A DNA stretch of 64,000 bases from Pseudomonas sp. SCA2728.1_7 (GCF_018138145.1 NZ_CP073104.1:6291001-6355000); one strand, 5' to 3'. Numbered from the stretch's first letter, positions 1-9,791 are shown. Program-made: numbers and translations. Notes: generated by a model not told the origin, from the letters alone.

Positions 1-639
1 GTGACCAACGTCGGTTCCGACCGTGATCAACTCAGCTCGATGGCTAAGCAGGCCCGTAAGGCGACGGCGTCAGATACGTTGTCGGTAGTGGCGGACCGAG
101 GTTATTTCAAGAGCGAACAAATCCTGGCTTGTCACGATGCCGACATCACCGCCTATGTGCCCAAGCCGATGACCTCTGGAGCCAAAGCTGACGGGTGTTT
201 CAGTAACGATGCCTTCATCTATGAAGCGGCAAACAACGAATATATTTGCCCGGCTGGAGAGGCGCTGATCTGGCACTATTCCTACGTTGAAAAAGGCCTG
301 AGATTGCATCGTTACTGGAGTTCGAAATGCCGGGGCTGCGCGTTGAAATCGCAGTGTGCCCCGAGCACGGAACGACGAATTCGACGCTGGGAACATGAAG
401 CTGTGCTGGAGAAAATGCAGGCCCGGCTGAGCAAAGTACCGGAGATGATGCGAGTCCGAAAGCGTATGTTTGAGCATCCCTTCTGGACGCTCAAACAATG
501 GATGGGCGCCACGCATTTCCCGACAGGAAAGCTGAACGGAGTAAGTGCGGAGATGAGCTTGAGCGTACTCGCCTACAACTTGAAACGAGTCATGAAAATT
601 CTCGGTACCAGCGGTTTAATGAAGGCGCTGTCGGCCTGA
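1..639 (+). pseudogene. IS1182-family transposase, C-terminal part (cut by window edge)
   Basis: This is the C-terminal 212 residues of a DDE transposase; the 5' part lies outside the window, so I cannot say whether the gene is intact. Visible features are the second catalytic aspartate in ADRGYF (about residue 32), a cysteine cluster KCRGCALKSQC (about 109-119), and the C-terminal EHPFWTLKQWMG and YNLKRVM blocks, which are usual near the catalytic glutamate of IS1182-family enzymes. The gtg at position 1 is only the first codon in view. The element probably ends in the next 150-200 bp, but no terminal repeat could be paired because the other end is missing. Confidence 0.8.
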
Positions 640-976
640 AGAGGTCTGTATTTTGCTCACCAACCAAGGTAGAAGTGGCGCTAGGGGCTCTTAGGCCCTT
701 GTGATGATCCGCAGGACTTGTCGTGAGCAATTACTCAGCTAACAACCGTCAGAGTTGCGCGCCAACAGTGCATCAGCGCGTTTTTGCACATTCTGGACCA
801 ATAGCGGACGCTTGAGACAATGCCGGTCTCCGTAGCGGCAATACTACCCGACCCAGAAAAACGTCACTCCACAGCGGTGATCACTCAGCCACAGACGATA
901 GCTGACTTGCACTCCTCGAATAATCACAGAAGCCAAATCAGTATCAACGGAACCTCGATAAGATCCACCACTGGGC
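640..976. other. Gene-free stretch after the IS1182 fragment
   Basis: No convincing gene is seen in these 337 bp. The first part should contain the right end of the IS1182 element and the rest is the tail region of the convergent HNH gene. Short open frames here have no recognisable motif and no good ribosome binding site. Confidence 0.4.
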
Positions 977-2284
977 TCAATCGGTCTTGCAACACCATTC
1001 TCGATGCGCTCGGATTGCATCCATAGACAGCCCTGGAGCACCGCTCGTTCTAGCCCTAACTTTCTCGCCCGCGAGTCCGAAATACTCAGAGGTTTCCAGA
1101 CTTGGTTTGAGCTGCAACTTGAGATCGTCGCAAAGATAGATCAAACCTCTATCCCATAGAGTGTGTAGATCGCTGCGTAGTAAAATCCCATTACTAATAT
1201 GATTGGTTTCTGGCCCTAAAAAGGGGGTGATATGCGCGGCTTCCAACACCTGCTTAACCGCGGAGCCAGTAATGGCGCAGCGTCCCTCATAAGCGGTCAG
1301 CAATCCACTTCGAAACGCTCCCTGCCCCTGACGTTTGGTGATCTCCCTAAGAGTGCGTTCGCGATTATCTTCAACTCCTTTCGGTGAATAGGTGGACGAG
1401 TTTTCGGCAGTTGGGCTTGCTGAGCCATCTACCGCCAACGTAGTGCTCTCAAGGCTGAAAAAGCCATCCTCCCACGAAATTACCTTGGCCAGTCCTAGCA
1501 CCCGGTATGTCGTGACCTGAGGTTTCTGTGAGAGCTGCACCAGAACTGCTACAGGCACTCCATCATCCATGCACTTTTTCAGCCCCTGATTTGTAAAAAG
1601 CTTCGCGGAATCACCTCGTTTGGCCTTCTCTTGAGCGTAGGAGTAGTGCCAGCTTCCGTTCTGTTGATAAACCGGCTTTTCATCGTCATAGGAACTATCC
1701 AGCCGTTGGCTAATCGATAGCGCGTAAACGAGTTCCTTTGGTTTGTAGATGCCCTTGGCCGTGATTGCAACGGTACTGGGAGCTTGCTGGAGCTGCTCCC
1801 AGGTAAGCACTTGCCCAGTGTACTGTTCAAACCAAGCCAACAACTGCGAATGGCTAATTTGACTTTTCTTTAGCGGAGTTTTGCTCGCAAATGAAGGCGT
1901 CACCAAGCCAGTCCCCTTAGTACCAAGCGATGGGTACAGAACGCCCAAAAGCCCAAGCAGCGAATTTTCATCTTCTAACGTGACAGGTAAGCCATAGTGA
2001 ATCGGTTCGTCCCCTCCATTCAAATGCTTTGGAAATACGTTCATATTGCTATGGTGAACGTACTCGTCCCCGGGAATTACCCCGCGAATATTTCGGAGCT
2101 CCGAGACTCGCTCCATCCAGCCAGGGTCAATTACTAGGGCAGATTTCCCTGAGCTGTTCTTCATATTCACGAACAGAAGCTCACCGTTTTCATACCTCCA
2201 GATGTGTTTTTTATCGTTATCGCTAACGACGGTAAACCCTAAGCATTCAAGAAGCACATTGATCTGCAGTGGCTTTAATTTCAT
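977..2284 (-). CDS. HNH endonuclease with probable SRA-like reader domain
   Basis: This 435-residue protein ends in a clear HNH nuclease module: AYEGRCAITG (about 331-340), EAAHITPF (about 348-355) and NGILLRSDLHTLWDRG (about 365-380). These are the metal-binding and catalytic blocks of HNH_2-type nucleases in COG3440-like predicted restriction enzymes. The middle (about 165-290, from GIYKPKEL to LGLAKVISWEDG) has the order of blocks seen in SRA/YDG modified-base readers, but this is a by-eye match. The first 120 residues are not recognised. If the reading is right, it is a type IV-like enzyme that cuts modified foreign DNA. It is a single gene, with no methylase beside it, next to other defence-type genes. 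Confidence 0.7.
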   Translation of the reverse strand: MKLKPLQINVLLECLGFTVVSDNDKKHIWRYENGELLFVNMKNSSGKSALVIDPGWMERVSELRNIRGVIPGDEYVHHSNMNVFPKHLNGGDEPIHYGLPVTLEDENSLLGLLGVLYPSLGTKGTGLVTPSFASKTPLKKSQISHSQLLAWFEQYTGQVLTWEQLQQAPSTVAITAKGIYKPKELVYALSISQRLDSSYDDEKPVYQQNGSWHYSYAQEKAKRGDSAKLFTNQGLKKCMDDGVPVAVLVQLSQKPQVTTYRVLGLAKVISWEDGFFSLESTTLAVDGSASPTAENSSTYSPKGVEDNRERTLREITKRQGQGAFRSGLLTAYEGRCAITGSAVKQVLEAAHITPFLGPETNHISNGILLRSDLHTLWDRGLIYLCDDLKLQLKPSLETSEYFGLAGEKVRARTSGAPGLSMDAIRAHREWCCKTD

Positions 2285-2423
2285 ATTCAGTTAATACGTA
2301 AAAATAGTAGATATGCCCACTGGTCGGGGCTACAGAGCAGGTGGGCGATGAGCGCCGAAACATCTGAATGGTTTCGCAATTTACATATTGGCTACAAAGC
2401 CTCTCAGGCCACACTACGACTTA

Positions 2424-5400
2424 TCAGAAGCTTGGCCCCTGAAACCTTTCAGGCTTCGACGGGGAGGGCGAGCCCTCGAGCATCTCGACCTGTTGCCAGG
2501 CCTGCGCTAGTTGATGAAACTGCCTTGAAGACGCCCCTGTGCAGATGTGTTCGAACATGGAGCAAACCTCGCTGGCCAAGTGCATACGCCCGAGCCACTC
2601 GACGAAAGGGATCAGAACTCGAACGCTGCTGCCTTTCCGGCGTTTGGTGAACCACAGATCGATTTTCAGTCTCGCGGGCTTGTCCAGTACCTCGGCAATT
2701 AGCTTGTTGAAGTAGTCATGGGCGGCCTGACGCTGATGGGGGTCGGCAAGGGCGGTACTGATCAGTTGTCGGGTTGGCGTGCGTAACTCCCCCATCAGGC
2801 CAGATAGCAGATCGTTGGGACTGAACCCCGCGATCATGAAGAATCCTAATCGGTTGGCCTGGCATTGGGTGATGGCGTCGGCCAGTTGGCGTGTGTAAAA
2901 AGCGACCTGTTCCAGTTCGATATCTTGCGAGCGGATCTCGCGCAGACAAGAGCGCAGTTCGTAGCTACCCGGCACTACATTGCACAACCTCTCCAGCTTG
3001 GATAGCGAATGATTGTCCAATGACAAAGCATCGCCGTGTACCACGAAAGCGTCGTCCCTGCTGGTGTGGCCCGCAGCCCACAATAGTATCCAGAGACGAG
3101 CCTTCTCATAGGCAGCGGGCGGAGAGTCATCCGGCGTATGAGTCAAGAATGAGTACATCACTGCCCATTCCTGATCCATGCTCTCGCCTTGCTGCAACGC
3201 GCCAATGCCCCAGGCGACCATTGCCCTGAGCCAACCTGCAGTGCGCAAGCCACGTCGTTGCTCAAGCATGCGTAGTATTTCCGATGGTTTTGGGATGCTG
3301 AGGAATTCCTGGCGCCACAACTTGAGGAATGAACTGACAGCGAAGGCAAGTTGATGGTGCTCGCGGCTGCTAGACGGTATACCCCGGAAGGCCTTGTCGA
3401 ACTGGGCAAGCTTTTTGGTCTCAGCAGGGGCATTCCACCTGACGAGGTCATGCTGCGCCGTGAGCCACCATACCGGCGCGAAGCCCGGTGTTGGCAACGC
3501 CAGTGCTTCTTCAGGGCGGTCAGCATCGATTAGCGCCCAGGCGCGTTCTGCGGTTGCCACCCGGCCTAGTTCGCCTGGCAGCACAGCGAGATCTTCCAGC
3601 AGTGGTGGCATCTGGCAATAAGCGCGCGCCAGCGCCGCAGCGTAGGATGTCAGTTCGGAAAAATCGCCGGCCATGGCCTGCTTGACCAGAGGTTGCTCCT
3701 GCTGGTCCAGTTGGTTGGGGCTCTGTAACGTCATCAAGCGATGGTAGACGATTTCCTGATTAGCCTGTTCAGTAGACAGGTCTGGATCGCAGTCCTCGAG
3801 AAGGTATTCGATGGCTTCGCGATGTAGCATCTGCGCTAGAGGTCCCAGCAGTGGATCCTTGCGCAGTAGTTCTAGCGTAACTTTGCGCAGATCTTTTCGA
3901 TGACGCACCAGCCGTTCCGATTGCTCATCCACCAACCAGGCCTGTTGCCTGAGGCGTTTGAACAGGTTCTCCACCTCATCATGCTCTAGCTCTGTACGCA
4001 GTACATTTGGCGCCAGTACGTCTTGCAACAGCCCCGGCGTAACAACCCGGAGTATCAGTCCCGGATACGCTAACTTGCGTAGTGGATCGTTCTCGCCGAC
4101 TCCTATGCGATTGAGAATCCGAGAGTAAAGAATGCCTGGGCCAAGCGCTTTGTCGAGCCCGGCAGCCTCTTTCACGAAGCCCTCGATTTGCTCGGGATGG
4201 GCTGTGAGATAACGGCCCACTAGTCGCAGCACCAGGGGGTTACCGTCCAGGACTTTGGCCACACTCACTGCTTTGGTAGGGTCCAAGCCTTCGCGTGTCA
4301 ACAGCGCGCAAGCATGATGCAACGCCAACGGTGACAGGTTGAGTTGTTCTGTGGCCCAGCCAACCAAGGGCCGCGTCACGTTCTCTGCTGCGCGCCCGGC
4401 GACCAGCACACGCATGCCCCGCATGTCGAAGTCGTCCCAGGCTATGTCGAGCCATTCGACAAGCGCCCGCACTGACTCATCACCACGGCCGGTGAGCATT
4501 TCGAAGGTATCGAGTATCATGAGCATCGGGCGTTCGTGCAGCTTCAATTGATGGATAATCGACTTAGCTGATGAGCTGCTCTCCATGTTTGAAGACAACG
4601 TATGTTCCCGGGTCGAGCCCATACCATATCGGCGGCCAGCGCGTTCGCGGAAAGATCGCTTAAAGTGGCTTCTTAATTCACTGAGTATATTTTGCGCGGT
4701 GGGGAAGTAGCGGGCCAACTGCCTCGTCAACTCTAGGGATAGGCCAGGCCCTTCAGGGTCGAGCGAGGGTCGATCGAAATCGAAATGGACGATTGGCATA
4801 GACGGGTTGTGGGTTGAGAGCGCCTGGGTCAGTGCTGCGAGCAAGCTGGATTTTCCGATCCCTCCTTCACCGCTGATGGTAGTGATGCGCCGCGCATTCT
4901 GAGGATCGATTGCAAAAAACTGCAGTTCACGCAGTTCTTTCTCTCGGCCTATCAGGCCTTCGCCCAACAAGGTCTGCAGTTCCTGCTCGCGGGTACGATT
5001 AGCTATCTCGTACTGGACCTGCTGTGCGTCAGGCAACTCGATCTGCAGGTCTGTACCGGTCAATCCCTGAAACCATCCTGCTACCATCGCCAGTGATTGC
5101 AACTCGGTATTTGACAGCATCGATAATTGAGGCTGCCAACCACGCAATAGCTGGGCCGAAAATTGCCCTTCGAGGTCATTCTTTTCGGGCTTGTAATGCT
5201 CCAGCACCTTGCGTGTCAACACGTTGTCGGCCAACAGCGCTTCCAGGGTCTGGCGTCGGGGGCCGATAAATAGGCGCCGGTGCAGCCCCCCGCTTTCGAT
5301 TACCAATTCTGAGATATCGCTCAGGTGAGCAACTAGCGCCTCTCGTTCGCCAGGAATAGCTTGGCGCGCCAGTTGGCCGAGATCAAATACACCGGTCAAA

Positions 5401-5528
5401 GCGACATTGGCGATCAGCTCGCGTGACGAGGGGGTGAAAGCTGCGAGCGTCGGCGCCCGCTGAACGGACAGGCGTTCTTCCAGCGCGGCGAGTCGCCTGT
5501 TAAGTGCATCGTCGTCGGAGGCAGTCAT
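2424..5528 (-). CDS. STAND-type P-loop ATPase with helical repeat C-terminus
   Basis: This 1,034-residue protein has a Walker A loop GEGGIGKSSLL near residue 220 and a Walker B-like strand MLMILDTFEM near 338, followed by winged-helix-like and long alpha-helical TPR-like sequence to the end. That layout is typical of STAND NTPases, which act as signal sensors or switches in NLR-like prokaryotic immunity. The first 190 residues have no named domain. The start was set at the ATG that overlaps the upstream stop as ATGA (5525-5528), not at a codon 11 residues upstream. It is the last gene of a four-gene coupled operon with two trypsin-like proteases and a lipase-like hydrolase. I infer it senses the trigger; the ligand is unknown. 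Confidence 0.8.
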   Translation of the reverse strand: MTASDDDALNRRLAALEERLSVQRAPTLAAFTPSSRELIANVALTGVFDLGQLARQAIPGEREALVAHLSDISELVIESGGLHRRLFIGPRRQTLEALLADNVLTRKVLEHYKPEKNDLEGQFSAQLLRGWQPQLSMLSNTELQSLAMVAGWFQGLTGTDLQIELPDAQQVQYEIANRTREQELQTLLGEGLIGREKELRELQFFAIDPQNARRITTISGEGGIGKSSLLAALTQALSTHNPSMPIVHFDFDRPSLDPEGPGLSLELTRQLARYFPTAQNILSELRSHFKRSFRERAGRRYGMGSTREHTLSSNMESSSSAKSIIHQLKLHERPMLMILDTFEMLTGRGDESVRALVEWLDIAWDDFDMRGMRVLVAGRAAENVTRPLVGWATEQLNLSPLALHHACALLTREGLDPTKAVSVAKVLDGNPLVLRLVGRYLTAHPEQIEGFVKEAAGLDKALGPGILYSRILNRIGVGENDPLRKLAYPGLILRVVTPGLLQDVLAPNVLRTELEHDEVENLFKRLRQQAWLVDEQSERLVRHRKDLRKVTLELLRKDPLLGPLAQMLHREAIEYLLEDCDPDLSTEQANQEIVYHRLMTLQSPNQLDQQEQPLVKQAMAGDFSELTSYAAALARAYCQMPPLLEDLAVLPGELGRVATAERAWALIDADRPEEALALPTPGFAPVWWLTAQHDLVRWNAPAETKKLAQFDKAFRGIPSSSREHHQLAFAVSSFLKLWRQEFLSIPKPSEILRMLEQRRGLRTAGWLRAMVAWGIGALQQGESMDQEWAVMYSFLTHTPDDSPPAAYEKARLWILLWAAGHTSRDDAFVVHGDALSLDNHSLSKLERLCNVVPGSYELRSCLREIRSQDIELEQVAFYTRQLADAITQCQANRLGFFMIAGFSPNDLLSGLMGELRTPTRQLISTALADPHQRQAAHDYFNKLIAEVLDKPARLKIDLWFTKRRKGSSVRVLIPFVEWLGRMHLASEVCSMFEHICTGASSRQFHQLAQAWQQVEMLEGSPSPSKPERFQGPSF

Positions 5529-7336
5529 TGGGACCTCATGATGTCGAGGAACAAGCCGCACGTCATGGCCATGTTGCGCAGATCGTAACTGGCAGTGAGG
5601 CCACCAACCAGCGCTTGGTAACGCTTGCTCAACGCCGTGCGGGATTTGATGTCAGGTATGCCACCGAACGTTCTGTCCATGTACTGCGAGAATTTTGCGG
5701 GCGTAAGCTCGGGTAAAACCTGCTCGCTCCAATACGCAGCAGAGGTTCTGGGAAGTTCGCCGTCATATCCGAGCAACACGATGCGTAGCCAACCATATCC
5801 GGCAAGTGCTTCATAGAGGAGTTCAAGGCATTCGCGAAGCGCATTACCATCCCCCAGTGGTACATGGCTGGAGTCCGGGCGTTTCAGGTCATCTAGCACT
5901 AACCATATGTAGCGATCCATGCGCGCTCGGTCGAGTCTGGTCAACAACTCAGGAACCAACGTGTTACGCAAATAGGCCACAGTGGTGGTTTCACCCCGCA
6001 GAGGGGTGAATGGAGGAGGCTCGCTCATACCCGCTGCAGCCAGCAACCGCAGTGCGAACGCTTCTGCGTCAAGGGTATGGATATCCAACGCAGACATGCG
6101 CACTACGCGATGCTGCTGAGCGGGAAGCAAGGACTTGATCAGGTCCGCCGTAAACGTCATGCCAGCTGGCATTTGCATGCATGGACGGATGACCAATCCA
6201 CGCTGGGAGTCGCCAGTACAGGCCTCCCTAATCCAAGCTAGAGTCTGCTCACGGTCGACGATCGGGCGTGAGAGCCCATCCGCATCATCGAAGCTATAAG
6301 GCCAGTTCGACGGTAACGTTGCAGGTAACTGTGCAATGGCGGCGGCGACTTGATCGATGGCAGTGGCGACGTTGCTGGCGGGCTTCGCGCCAAGCATTTC
6401 GCCAGTGTGCACTCCGACTACCTTGAAACTGACGTCGAAGCAGGGCGCACCTGAACTACCAGGCTCGGAGTTGACCGAATGCTGGAATAGTCCAGGATCT
6501 ACGTGCAGTGTTGTGACCTTGCCTTGCTGGTGGCACATCGCTTGCCCTTCGGGATGCTGTACTACCAGAAGATAATCTTCGCTATACGGCAGGGCTGCGC
6601 TCATCTCAATCGGTGGTGCCATCGGCAAAGGCGCTTCGGCCAGGCGAATAATCGCGTAGTCCTGGCCCTTCAACCCATGCACAATGATGCCGTCGGGCTG
6701 TATGGGCGGTGAGCTGAGTGCTACTTTCCATTGTTCGGCCAGCAAAAATTGACGTGGCCTGCGGCGTATCCGCCGGCCACCGAAGAGGTCCAACTTATCG
6801 TCGAAGCAGACCATGACCCTTTGCGGGTCAGCTTCCTCCGGTTTACTCAAGTCGACCAAGGGGCCATTCGGTCGTACTGAGGTAAGCACATGGCCTGCCG
6901 TAACCACCAGGTCGGGGGGCACAAGCCAGCCAGTGCCCGCATGCAGACCGTCGATCTCGATTCGGCATACATAGTCTGTGACATGCAGTAACCCCTTGGC
7001 ATGTAAGGCACTGTTCAGGAAGGGTGAATTTGCCTCAATCAAGGCCTGGGCTTTGACCATCCAGGGCGATGCAGTCTGCTTGACTGCCTCATCGAGGAAG
7101 TCACGAGTCACGAGCCTTGCGCTCACACAGCTGGTGCAGAGCTCGCTCAGCCAGCCGCTTTTTCGGGCGTGAGCGAAACCTTTGGCCAGGCGCTCCTGTC
7201 GCACGTCATTGGCTTGAACCAAAGTGTCATAGTATGTCTTCGTTTCATCACCTTGCTGCACAGCAAGGAAAAGCTCGGCAAACGCCGGCTCACTATCTAC
7301 CACTAAATTGGCCAGGCGCAGATCCGCCTCAGTCAT
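5525..7336 (-). CDS. Effector-associated-domain-like/trypsin-like protease with extra C-terminal domain
   Basis: Three parts are visible in 603 residues. Residues 1-90 are a compact helical segment resembling the effector-associated adaptor domains (EAD1 type) of conflict-system proteins. Residues about 130-340 are a trypsin-like fold with catalytic blocks VVTAGHVL (His), GQDYAIIRLAE (Asp) and EPGSSGAPCFD (Ser). Residues about 360-603 contain a Walker B-like strand YIWLVLDDLKR but no Walker A loop, so this looks like a degenerate or P-loop-less NTPase-like module. Both ends overlap neighbours by ATGA, implying translational coupling. The family role, from published surveys of STAND/EAD conflict systems, is a protease recruited through adaptor domains; its substrate here is unknown. 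Confidence 0.75.
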   Translation of the reverse strand: MTEADLRLANLVVDSEPAFAELFLAVQQGDETKTYYDTLVQANDVRQERLAKGFAHARKSGWLSELCTSCVSARLVTRDFLDEAVKQTASPWMVKAQALIEANSPFLNSALHAKGLLHVTDYVCRIEIDGLHAGTGWLVPPDLVVTAGHVLTSVRPNGPLVDLSKPEEADPQRVMVCFDDKLDLFGGRRIRRRPRQFLLAEQWKVALSSPPIQPDGIIVHGLKGQDYAIIRLAEAPLPMAPPIEMSAALPYSEDYLLVVQHPEGQAMCHQQGKVTTLHVDPGLFQHSVNSEPGSSGAPCFDVSFKVVGVHTGEMLGAKPASNVATAIDQVAAAIAQLPATLPSNWPYSFDDADGLSRPIVDREQTLAWIREACTGDSQRGLVIRPCMQMPAGMTFTADLIKSLLPAQQHRVVRMSALDIHTLDAEAFALRLLAAAGMSEPPPFTPLRGETTTVAYLRNTLVPELLTRLDRARMDRYIWLVLDDLKRPDSSHVPLGDGNALRECLELLYEALAGYGWLRIVLLGYDGELPRTSAAYWSEQVLPELTPAKFSQYMDRTFGGIPDIKSRTALSKRYQALVGGLTASYDLRNMAMTCGLFLDIMRSQ

Positions 7337-8424
7337 GAATCGATCTCCAGTACCGCGCGTATGTCATGGGCCAGGTTGTACTCGCCAGACCGGCCGCCGA
7401 AATGAAGGCCTATAACCTGCCAAGTATCGTCCAGACCGATCACGCAGCCGCCGGAGTTGCCGCCGAGAGTCGACGCGTCATGGCTGAAGCAGCGCGGTGG
7501 TTGGCTGTCGCCGGGTACTTGGCCAAGCGAGTTGCCCACTAGCCCGGGGGAGAGGCGTTTGACGTCGAAAACGCCTTTGAACATTTTGTAGAGAACCTTG
7601 GGATCTTCCATGCCAAACGATGGTTTGGCCGGAAAGCCAATGGTCACCAATGGCGCACCTGACTTGAAGGCTTGTGTATCCGGATCCTCGCAGACTTGCA
7701 ACGGAGTCGGCAATCGATGGTTCGCAAACGCCTGAATCTCGATCAAGGCGAAGTCCAGGTGCCGCGGCTCGCCCAACTGTTGAACCTGCTCGGTACTGCA
7801 CCGTACGACGGTCACCGGGCGGGCCAGCGCCGCTGGTGCATGGGTGCGTTGGTACTCACCGCCAAAGTCGATGATCAGATCGTCCTTGAATCGCCATGTA
7901 CCTGTCTCGTTAAGGACGGCCATCTCCTGCAACACATGGCGATTGGTCGCGAGCAAGCCATTCCCAATAAGAAAACCCGTGCCAAGTGTCTGGACGGTGC
8001 CATTTACCAGTGGCATGGAGATGCGGCCGATCTTGCTCAACGCTTCCCTTAACAAAGGCTTGCTCTTTGACAGACGACTGAGCCAACTGCCGATCAGTGG
8101 GTCCTCAAAGTCGATGCTGTCGTTACTAACCAGTAACGCCGGTCGCGAGCCGTCGGCAAGGATGATGGCCTCAATACCAACACGCATCGCCGGCGTGAGA
8201 ATTCCGCTTTCAGTGCGTAAATAGTCGAGGCCCAAGCGAGCACTCTCGAGCAGTTTTCTTGCCTCAGGATCACCTTCATCAACCTGCGCCGCCAGGCAGG
8301 CGAGCGCCTGTTCACGCGCGTGCACAGTCAGAACATCCGCCACAAGACTTTCGCCACCGCGCATATTCCCATGACCGCGCAGTCGACTGCGCAGCTGTTT
8401 CGCTACGTTCATGCTCATGTTCAT
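7333..8424 (-). CDS. Trypsin-like serine protease
   Basis: This 363-residue cytoplasmic-looking protein (no signal peptide) has a C-terminal trypsin-like domain. The catalytic blocks are GLLATNRHVL (His), RHLDFALIEI (Asp) and TLGGNSGGCVIG (Ser). The N-terminal 120 residues are helical and not recognised, and may be another adaptor module. It overlaps the hydrolase gene upstream and the second protease gene downstream by ATGA on each side. Two proteases in tandem suggest a cascade, or two inputs acting on one effector; this is inference. All three catalytic residues are present, so it should be active. Confidence 0.8.
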   Translation of the reverse strand: MNMSMNVAKQLRSRLRGHGNMRGGESLVADVLTVHAREQALACLAAQVDEGDPEARKLLESARLGLDYLRTESGILTPAMRVGIEAIILADGSRPALLVSNDSIDFEDPLIGSWLSRLSKSKPLLREALSKIGRISMPLVNGTVQTLGTGFLIGNGLLATNRHVLQEMAVLNETGTWRFKDDLIIDFGGEYQRTHAPAALARPVTVVRCSTEQVQQLGEPRHLDFALIEIQAFANHRLPTPLQVCEDPDTQAFKSGAPLVTIGFPAKPSFGMEDPKVLYKMFKGVFDVKRLSPGLVGNSLGQVPGDSQPPRCFSHDASTLGGNSGGCVIGLDDTWQVIGLHFGGRSGEYNLAHDIRAVLEIDS

Positions 8425-9791
8425 GCCGTGGTGATCGCGAAGTGCAACGGTTCGCTTAGAGCAGGCTGGCCTTTGAAGTTGACTTCATACAGGCCAGGCG
8501 CGAGGCCGTCGGATTCGATGATAAGGCTGAGGCGATCGAGCAGGGGACCCGAGTAGTTCACTCTGTGCGCTCGCGATAGCTGTTTGGCACCTCCACGCGC
8601 GTCGACGAGTGAAAGTTCACCCTCGATCCGATCAGTGCGCCCTTTCCCGTCAGCGGCTTTGAGGTTAAGGATTTCCAAGGTCACTTCGATCGGTTCACCT
8701 TGCTCGTAGACCGTGCGGTCAAGCGAACCTGCGAGCCTTGGCTCCGCGCCTGCAGCCTCGATGGCGGGACCGACATTCCCGCCAAGCAGGCGGAAGAAGG
8801 CACGACGGAACGGTTCACCTTTAAATACCGTGGCATGCTCGTTGATTACTATCTGACGCTGACCAATGGTCGGTAACGAGCTGTACAGGGGAACTGTGCC
8901 GTCACCGGCATCGTTGGTCTTGGTGATCACTGATTGGGCATGTTTCACTGACTGCCCGGCAGTGTGGTTGACATTTATGCGAGTGACGGTCTGGTGACCA
9001 CTTCCTGCAAAGTAGAAGTAGCGCACCCCTTCTGGGCGATTGCCGATGGCGAGTACTTGATGCATCCGCTGCGCATTCGCTACCAAACTCAAGTCTAGCC
9101 CCAAGTCCTTGGCCGACTGTTGCTCGTAAATGTCGACGGCCCTGAGGTCTGCGCTGTTAAGAGCCCATACTGCGGCCTCGCCAGGTGCGGGAAGCAATTG
9201 GTAGGCCGAAGGATATCGCGGGTCGTTGGCGAGGCGCTTGACGTCTTCGGCACTGACCCCAGCCGTGCTGTCCAGTCCGAAGATGCGCGCCAGCGCCAAC
9301 GGCGCACCCAGATGCGGAGTACCCAAAGTTATCAGCTGAGTTATGCTGGCGAACCACGGCTGTTGTTGGTATTGGGTTTGTTCAAGCAGCAGTCGTGAGA
9401 CCAGGCCGCCCATCGAGTGGCCGACCAGCGTAACTCGTGCACCTGGCTCCTGGCTATGCAGCTTTTCGAGAAGCTCGGCGAGCTTTTGCGCAGTATGGAA
9501 ATTGTCTTGTCGCCAGTCATAACCGAACTCAATTCGGCGTTTACCATGTGCGGATTGTTTGAACCCCAAGTCGTCAAGGTGCTCGCGCAGCAGGCTGTAG
9601 AAGTTGTAGCAGGCAACCTTGTTGATGGGGTCACCAAATGTGAGGTCTGGCTTGGTTAGCAGGTGAAGGCGTTTGTAACCCGTTACCACTTCGTAGGGCG
9701 TTGGTGGCCAGACCTCATCTGGGTTGCCGTGCGAATCGGTCGTCAGCAGCGTAGTGCCCATGATGCCAGGAACCAGAATGACGATATCCAC
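8421..9791 (-). CDS. Alpha/beta hydrolase, LCAT/lipase-like, first gene of protease-STAND operon
   Basis: This 456-residue protein opens with the oxyanion-hole segment LVPGIMGTTL and has the nucleophile elbow GHSMGGLVSR (Ser about 126). Later blocks are AGDGTVPLYSS (Asp) and NEHATVF (His), an order seen in lecithin:cholesterol acyltransferase-like lipases. From about residue 365 a beta-rich tail domain follows. The start is GTG, chosen because it sits 5 bases after a perfect AAGGAGG. As the first gene of the operon it is the best candidate effector: a membrane-lipid hydrolase switched on by the downstream proteases and ATPase. That role is inferred from context; substrate and activation are not shown by sequence. 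Confidence 0.8.
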   Translation of the reverse strand: MDIVILVPGIMGTTLLTTDSHGNPDEVWPPTPYEVVTGYKRLHLLTKPDLTFGDPINKVACYNFYSLLREHLDDLGFKQSAHGKRRIEFGYDWRQDNFHTAQKLAELLEKLHSQEPGARVTLVGHSMGGLVSRLLLEQTQYQQQPWFASITQLITLGTPHLGAPLALARIFGLDSTAGVSAEDVKRLANDPRYPSAYQLLPAPGEAAVWALNSADLRAVDIYEQQSAKDLGLDLSLVANAQRMHQVLAIGNRPEGVRYFYFAGSGHQTVTRINVNHTAGQSVKHAQSVITKTNDAGDGTVPLYSSLPTIGQRQIVINEHATVFKGEPFRRAFFRLLGGNVGPAIEAAGAEPRLAGSLDRTVYEQGEPIEVTLEILNLKAADGKGRTDRIEGELSLVDARGGAKQLSRAHRVNYSGPLLDRLSLIIESDGLAPGLYEVNFKGQPALSEPLHFAITTA

